Notes under the pieces: model-generated | The model's database searches: none | What the model was told of the DNA's origin: nothing | Seen by the model: only the letters and a program-made list of their open reading frames with translations | Shown: in pieces, positions 60,771 to 64,000 of the stretch | How positions within the stretch are numbered: position 1 is the stretch's first letter | Layout: each line of letters begins with the position of its first letter | NCBI GenBank assembly: GCA_019635695.1 | Contig: JAHBYZ010000008.1 | Location: 1 to 64,000 of the forward strand | Direction of reading: 5' to 3' | DNA from: Rhizobiaceae bacterium | Lineage (GTDB): Bacteria; Pseudomonadota; Alphaproteobacteria; Rhizobiales; Rhizobiaceae | Length of the DNA stretch: 64,000 bases | Made by a program: the position numbers and the translations under genes

Positions 60771-60991
60771 GTCCACTATGCCGATAGAAATTCGGTCAAA
60801 GCAGCGGGCATTTTTGTCGATCCGCATGATTTCGAACGAAAAATCAACGCATTTGCCGTTGTATGATGGGTGGCGGACCGTTAATCCGGCCGCACGCCAG
60901 GGCGCGGTGGGGACGAACCAGCATTCCAGGCGGTCACGCAAGGGCGGCCCACGACCAAGGTCGGGGCCGCGGTCTGGAAGTCTGTCGCGTC

Positions 60992-61441
60992 ATGCTGACG
61001 AAAAAAGGCAAATACGGTCTCAAGGCGCTGGTGCATCTGTCTCATCTGCCGGCCGGCCAACTCGCCTTCGTGGGCGACATCGCCACGCAGAACAGCATTC
61101 CGAAGAAATTTCTCGACGCGATCCTCGGCGAGATGCGCAATGCCGGTTTCGTCCAGAGCCGCAAGGGCAAGGAAGGCGGCTACCGCCTCGCGCGCCCGGC
61201 CGAGGAGATCATGGTCGGCCACGTGGTGCGCGTGCTGGACGGGCCGCTCGCACCCATTTCCTGCGCCTCGCGCACGCGCTACGAAGCGTGTGACGATTGC
61301 GACGAGGCCACATGCCAGGTGCGGCACATGATGCTCGACGTGCGGCAGGCGATCGCCGACGTGCTCGACCGTCGCAGCCTCGCCGAGATGCGCGACGCGG
61401 TGAACGACGCTCTGCTCAGCGACCTGAAGCACCACGCCTGA
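60992..61441 (+). CDS. Rrf2-family transcriptional regulator
   Basis: A 149-residue Rrf2-type regulator: YGLKALVHLSHL, then a winged helix (IATQNSIPKKFLDAIL, RKGKEGGYRLARP). Four Cys lie near residues 89-106 (SCASRTRYEACDDCDEATC), enough to bind an iron-sulfur cluster or sense thiols/sulfide, as in IscR, NsrR or CymR. The FAD protein gene follows after 28 bases in the same direction, so they likely form a unit. The palindrome at 63928 is a plausible target. Confidence 0.88.
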   Translation: MLTKKGKYGLKALVHLSHLPAGQLAFVGDIATQNSIPKKFLDAILGEMRNAGFVQSRKGKEGGYRLARPAEEIMVGHVVRVLDGPLAPISCASRTRYEACDDCDEATCQVRHMMLDVRQAIADVLDRRSLAEMRDAVNDALLSDLKHHA

Positions 61442-61469
61442 GTGCCGGCCGGCGCGAGGGTCTCGCGCC

Positions 61470-62813
61470 ATGAGCGGGAGAAGGTCGTTCGTCATCGTCG
61501 GTGGCGGCGCCAGCGGCGTGCTGCTTGCGGCGCAGCTGCTCAAGAGCGACGATCCGGCGCTGCGCGTTACCGTGGTGGAAAGGTCGGACGGCTTCGGCCA
61601 CGGACTCGCCTATTCGAGCACGCTCGACGAGCATCTTCTCAACGTCGGCGCACGCGGCATGAGCGCCTTCCCCGACGAGCCCGATCATTTCTGGCGATGG
61701 CTGCGCAAGCACGGGCTCGCGGATGACAGCGAAACGCCGTTCTTCGCGCCGCGACGGCTCTACGGAGACTATCTGAGGAAGATCATCGTCGGCATGGCGG
61801 AGCGCGAGCCGGTGCGGCTGCGGCTCCTTCACGGCCTGGCGACCTCGCTGTCCCCCACCGCATCCGGCGTCGAGGTGCAGCTTGCCAATGGCACCAGCCT
61901 CATCGCCCATGCGGCGATCCTTGCCGCCGGACACGACACGGAACCGGCGAGCGAGTTCTCCTTCGCGGTGAAGCCCGGCTCCAACGCGGACGCGCCGCTG
62001 CCGCCGGACGCGCCGGTGCTGATCCTCGGCACGGGCCTCAGCATGGTCGACGCATGGCTGGCGCTCAGGCACCGCGGCCATCGCGGCCCGGTCATTGCGC
62101 TGTCGCGGCGCGGCCTGCTGCCGGCGCCGCACCGGGCGGGGAAGCCGCTCAGGCTGGACAGCGCCGACGTCCCGCTCGGAACCGACCTGTCCTATTTCGT
62201 CGACTGGTTTCGCGATCTTGTGCGCGCCCACCAGAAGGCCGGTGGTGACTGGCGCGACGTGGTCGACGGCATCAGGCCGTTCAACCAGCGTATCTGGCAA
62301 AGCTGGCCGGCCGGCGCGCGCCGGCGCTTCCTCGAACATACGAAGGCCTGGTGGGATATCCACCGCCACCGCATGGCCCCGCAGATCCACTCCCGCCTGT
62401 CGGCGGCGCTGGAGAGCGGCGAGTTGAAGCTGCTGGCAGGCCGGCTCCACGAGGCGCGCCAGACGCCGGACGGCTTCGTCGCGCAGGTGCAGTTGCGCCA
62501 CCAACCGACCATCGAGCGCATTACCGTCGCGCGGATCTACGACTGCACGGGCATCGTGAAGGACGTTGCTTCCGGATCGATCGCGATCGTGCGATCGCTG
62601 ACCGAGCGCGGTCTGGCGCGCGTCGATCCGCTCAGGATCGGGCTGGACGTCACCGTGAATTGCGCCGTCGTCGACGCCGCGGGCGCCGCTTCGGACAAGA
62701 TCTACGCCATCGGCCCGCTGACGCGCGGCACCTTCTTCGAGATCGACGCGGTTCCCGACATCCGCGTGCAGGCGGCCCACCTTGCCGCCCGGCTCACCGG
62801 CACGGCGACCTAG
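61470..62813 (+). CDS. FAD/NAD(P)-binding oxidoreductase
   Basis: A 447-residue flavoprotein with an N-terminal FAD-binding Rossmann motif (VIVGGGASGVLLAAQLL) and a second nucleotide motif in the middle (VLILGTGLSMVDAWLAL). It resembles the FAD/NAD(P)-binding (HpyO-like) group of proteins of mostly unknown role. Its position behind an Rrf2 regulator and convergent with a luciferase-like monooxygenase suggests sulfur or redox metabolism, but this is inference. The C-terminus overlaps the next gene by four bases. Confidence 0.83.
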   Translation: MSGRRSFVIVGGGASGVLLAAQLLKSDDPALRVTVVERSDGFGHGLAYSSTLDEHLLNVGARGMSAFPDEPDHFWRWLRKHGLADDSETPFFAPRRLYGDYLRKIIVGMAEREPVRLRLLHGLATSLSPTASGVEVQLANGTSLIAHAAILAAGHDTEPASEFSFAVKPGSNADAPLPPDAPVLILGTGLSMVDAWLALRHRGHRGPVIALSRRGLLPAPHRAGKPLRLDSADVPLGTDLSYFVDWFRDLVRAHQKAGGDWRDVVDGIRPFNQRIWQSWPAGARRRFLEHTKAWWDIHRHRMAPQIHSRLSAALESGELKLLAGRLHEARQTPDGFVAQVQLRHQPTIERITVARIYDCTGIVKDVASGSIAIVRSLTERGLARVDPLRIGLDVTVNCAVVDAAGAASDKIYAIGPLTRGTFFEIDAVPDIRVQAAHLAARLTGTAT

Positions 62814-63700
62814 ACGAGCCTCGCATCCGGCGCCGCCGAATCCGACGGAAATGGACGCGGGCGGCGCTGCTGGACCCGTGCGAGCGGACGAATGACCTCC
62901 GTCTCGAAGCGCTCGACCACCGCCGCGTCGTGCAGTCCAGAGACCAGGAACTGGGAGACGCCGGCCGCAATCAGGCGCCACAGCGTGGCAACACCCCAGG
63001 CGAACCATTCGTCCGAGACCCGAACGTTCGCCGCGAACCGTATCCTGCCGGAGCGCCCGCAGCGGCCGGCGGCGGCCCGCACGCGGTCGATCAAGGCGAC
63101 CGCGTCGGCGAAGGAACCGGAGGGCAGCTCGAATACGCTGGCGTGGCGTGCCGCCACTTCCACGGCCGTTCCCGACTGTCCCGACAAGCGGATCGGCAGG
63201 CCAATGCCGCGCGGCCCGCGATCGGCGACCGTCGCGCCGTGCAGCCTGTAGTAAGGCCCTTCATGGTCGATCGGACGATCGTTGGACCACAGCCGCTTGA
63301 GCAGCGTCAGATATTCGTCCGTGCGCTGCCACGCCGCGGCGTGGCCGGGAAGGTCGGCGGGGATGTCGGCTGCTTCAACGAGCATGCGCAGGGCCAGCCG
63401 GCCGCCGGTCTGGCGATCGAGCGCGGCAATGTCAGCGGCGGTGACGGTGGGGCTGGCCACGCCGGCCCAATGCGTCACGATCACGTCGAGGGAACGGTTC
63501 CAGCGCGCGACACTGGCAGCGATGTCGAGATTGGCCAGCGGGCCGGAAGCGTCGTCGACAATAACGGCGCCGAAGCCGGAGGCTGACGCAAAGGCCAGAT
63601 GGCGACGGGTCGTGGCCGGGTCAAAAAAGCAGGAAGGACTCACCGCAACTAGTGGCGATCGGGGTTCGACCGCCGGAACGAGCACGAAATCGATGGACAT
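62810..63700 (-). CDS. LLM-class flavin-dependent oxidoreductase (SsuD-like fold)
   Basis: A 296-residue luciferase-like protein, shorter than alkanesulfonate monooxygenase SsuD (about 380). RTDEYLTLLKRLW, HEGPYYRLHGA and the SGQSGTAVEVAARHA region are family-like. Such enzymes oxidise sulfonates, sulfones or related compounds with reduced FMN. GAGGAG precedes ATG 63700. It is downstream of a 41-residue peptide gene and its palindrome. The substrate is unknown. Confidence 0.82.
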   Translation of the reverse strand: MSIDFVLVPAVEPRSPLVAVSPSCFFDPATTRRHLAFASASGFGAVIVDDASGPLANLDIAASVARWNRSLDVIVTHWAGVASPTVTAADIAALDRQTGGRLALRMLVEAADIPADLPGHAAAWQRTDEYLTLLKRLWSNDRPIDHEGPYYRLHGATVADRGPRGIGLPIRLSGQSGTAVEVAARHASVFELPSGSFADAVALIDRVRAAAGRCGRSGRIRFAANVRVSDEWFAWGVATLWRLIAAGVSQFLVSGLHDAAVVERFETEVIRPLARVQQRRPRPFPSDSAAPDARLV

Positions 63701-63782
63701 CGGATTCTCCTCGTCGGCCTGAAAGAAGTCGAGGGACGGGAAGTCTCGGGACTGATGGTCTCCCTGGTTTCGGCTATCGGCC

Positions 63783-63908
63783 TCAGCCTACGAAGCCGAG
63801 AATGATCGCCGCGGCAAATACGAACGAGACCGTGAATGCGGCATAGGCCGGCAGACGGGTGTTCACGGTGCGGGTGGCAACGCGGGCAGTCAGAAGGGAA
63901 TGCTTCAT
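63783..63908 (-). CDS. 41-residue single-pass membrane peptide
   Basis: A short gene: ATG 63908 has GGAGG five bases upstream, and the product is 41 residues. It has a basic N-terminal half (TARVATRTVNTRLP) and one membrane segment (AAFTVSFVFAAAIILGFVG) ending at the C-terminus. This is the profile of a real small membrane protein. It lies 82 bases upstream of the luciferase-like gene in the same direction and has a palindrome in its promoter. Its function is unknown; related short peptides in rhizobia are seldom annotated. Confidence 0.65.
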   Translation of the reverse strand: MKHSLLTARVATRTVNTRLPAYAAFTVSFVFAAAIILGFVG

Positions 63909-63927
63909 GGCAACCTCCGATCTATCT

Positions 63928-63948
63928 AGTCTACAAATTCCCTAGACT
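63928..63948. promoter_or_regulatory. Operator-like palindrome AGTCTA-N9-TAGACT
   Basis: A perfect 21-base inverted repeat 19 bases upstream of the small membrane peptide gene. It lies between a -35-like TCGACA and a -10-like TAGACT in the minus direction, where a repressor would block RNA polymerase. The 6-9-6 layout is like sites of Rrf2-family regulators, one of which is encoded at 60992. Confidence 0.6.
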
Positions 63949-64000
63949 TTGTCGATTGCGTTTTTCGTGATCCACCGAGCATGGTTTTGCCCGTGTCAGC

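Noticed and set aside
60781-60795. CCGA-N7-TCGG inverted repeat before the Rrf2 gene
   Set aside because: The arms are only four bases and lie directly after the LysR stop; it does not resemble the stronger palindrome at 63928.
1-64000. CRISPR arrays, tRNA/rRNA genes, transposons, prophage genes
   Set aside because: No regularly spaced repeats, no RNA gene signatures and no transposase, integrase or phage structural proteins were found by reading.

Overview
Kind of organism. The housekeeping genes point to an alphaproteobacterium of the order Hyphomicrobiales (Rhizobiales), most like the Mesorhizobium/Aminobacter/Phyllobacteriaceae group. The evidence is the order lptC-lptA-lptB-rpoN-hpf-ptsN, the sppA-ihfB-lapA block, a DUF1150 gene beside a small heat-shock gene, GC-rich codon use, and frequent GTG/TTG starts with good ribosome binding sites. 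The placement is inferred from gene order and protein family; no rRNA is present. I found no tRNA, rRNA, CRISPR array, transposase or integrase.

Layout. (1) 1-1566: an EamA-type exporter, then a rearrangement scar in which a 5' piece of an Asp/Glu racemase gene meets, tail to tail, a doubly damaged hsdM remnant. (2) 1567-28734: a large acyl-CoA catabolic region. A nine-gene minus-strand run (1567-10603) encodes three SDR dehydrogenases, an enoyl-CoA hydratase, an FMN alpha-hydroxy-acid-dehydrogenase-like protein, an acyl-CoA ligase and three acyl-CoA dehydrogenases. After it come another SDR, a LysR regulator, two nitronate-monooxygenase-like flavoproteins each convergent with a metal hydrolase, a luciferase-like monooxygenase with an FMN reductase, and an IclR-linked beta-oxidation module. 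That module holds an HMG-CoA-synthase-like/OB-fold fusion, a thiolase, hydratases, a MaoC protein, an acyl-CoA dehydrogenase and an SDR remnant. (3) 28751-38462: core genes (lapA, ihfB, sppA, LPS export, sigma-54, ribosome hibernation, nitrogen PTS, DUF1150, Hsp20) and a nucleoside hydrolase/ribokinase pair. (4) 38510-40197: a four-gene secreted cassette with two spore-coat-U domain proteins and a half-size pilus chaperone but no usher. (5) 40262-52522: DNA repair (AraC-type O6-alkylguanine methyltransferase, Nth, alkyladenine glycosylase), threonine dehydratase-like enzyme, membrane proteins, adenosine kinase-like protein, bfr/bfd, trehalose synthesis, and a secreted alpha/beta hydrolase. (6) 52700-63908: an oligopeptide-type ABC importer, a LigM-like tetrahydrofolate-dependent demethylase with a divergent LysR regulator, and an Rrf2-linked flavoprotein/monooxygenase group ending in a 41-residue membrane peptide behind a perfect palindrome.

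How the genes work together. The catabolic region holds enzymes for activation, alpha,beta-dehydrogenation, hydration, 3-hydroxyacyl oxidation and carbon-carbon cleavage, with flavin and metal hydrolases that could open ring or lactone intermediates. The substrate cannot be read from sequence; a branched or alicyclic acid is the most economical guess. The best-defined regulatory unit is the IclR module: the same operator-like palindrome lies in both of its divergent promoters (24737-24753 and 26881-26897). The most unusual protein there is the 485-residue HMG-CoA-synthase-like/OB-fold fusion, which has Ser where the nucleophilic Cys is expected.
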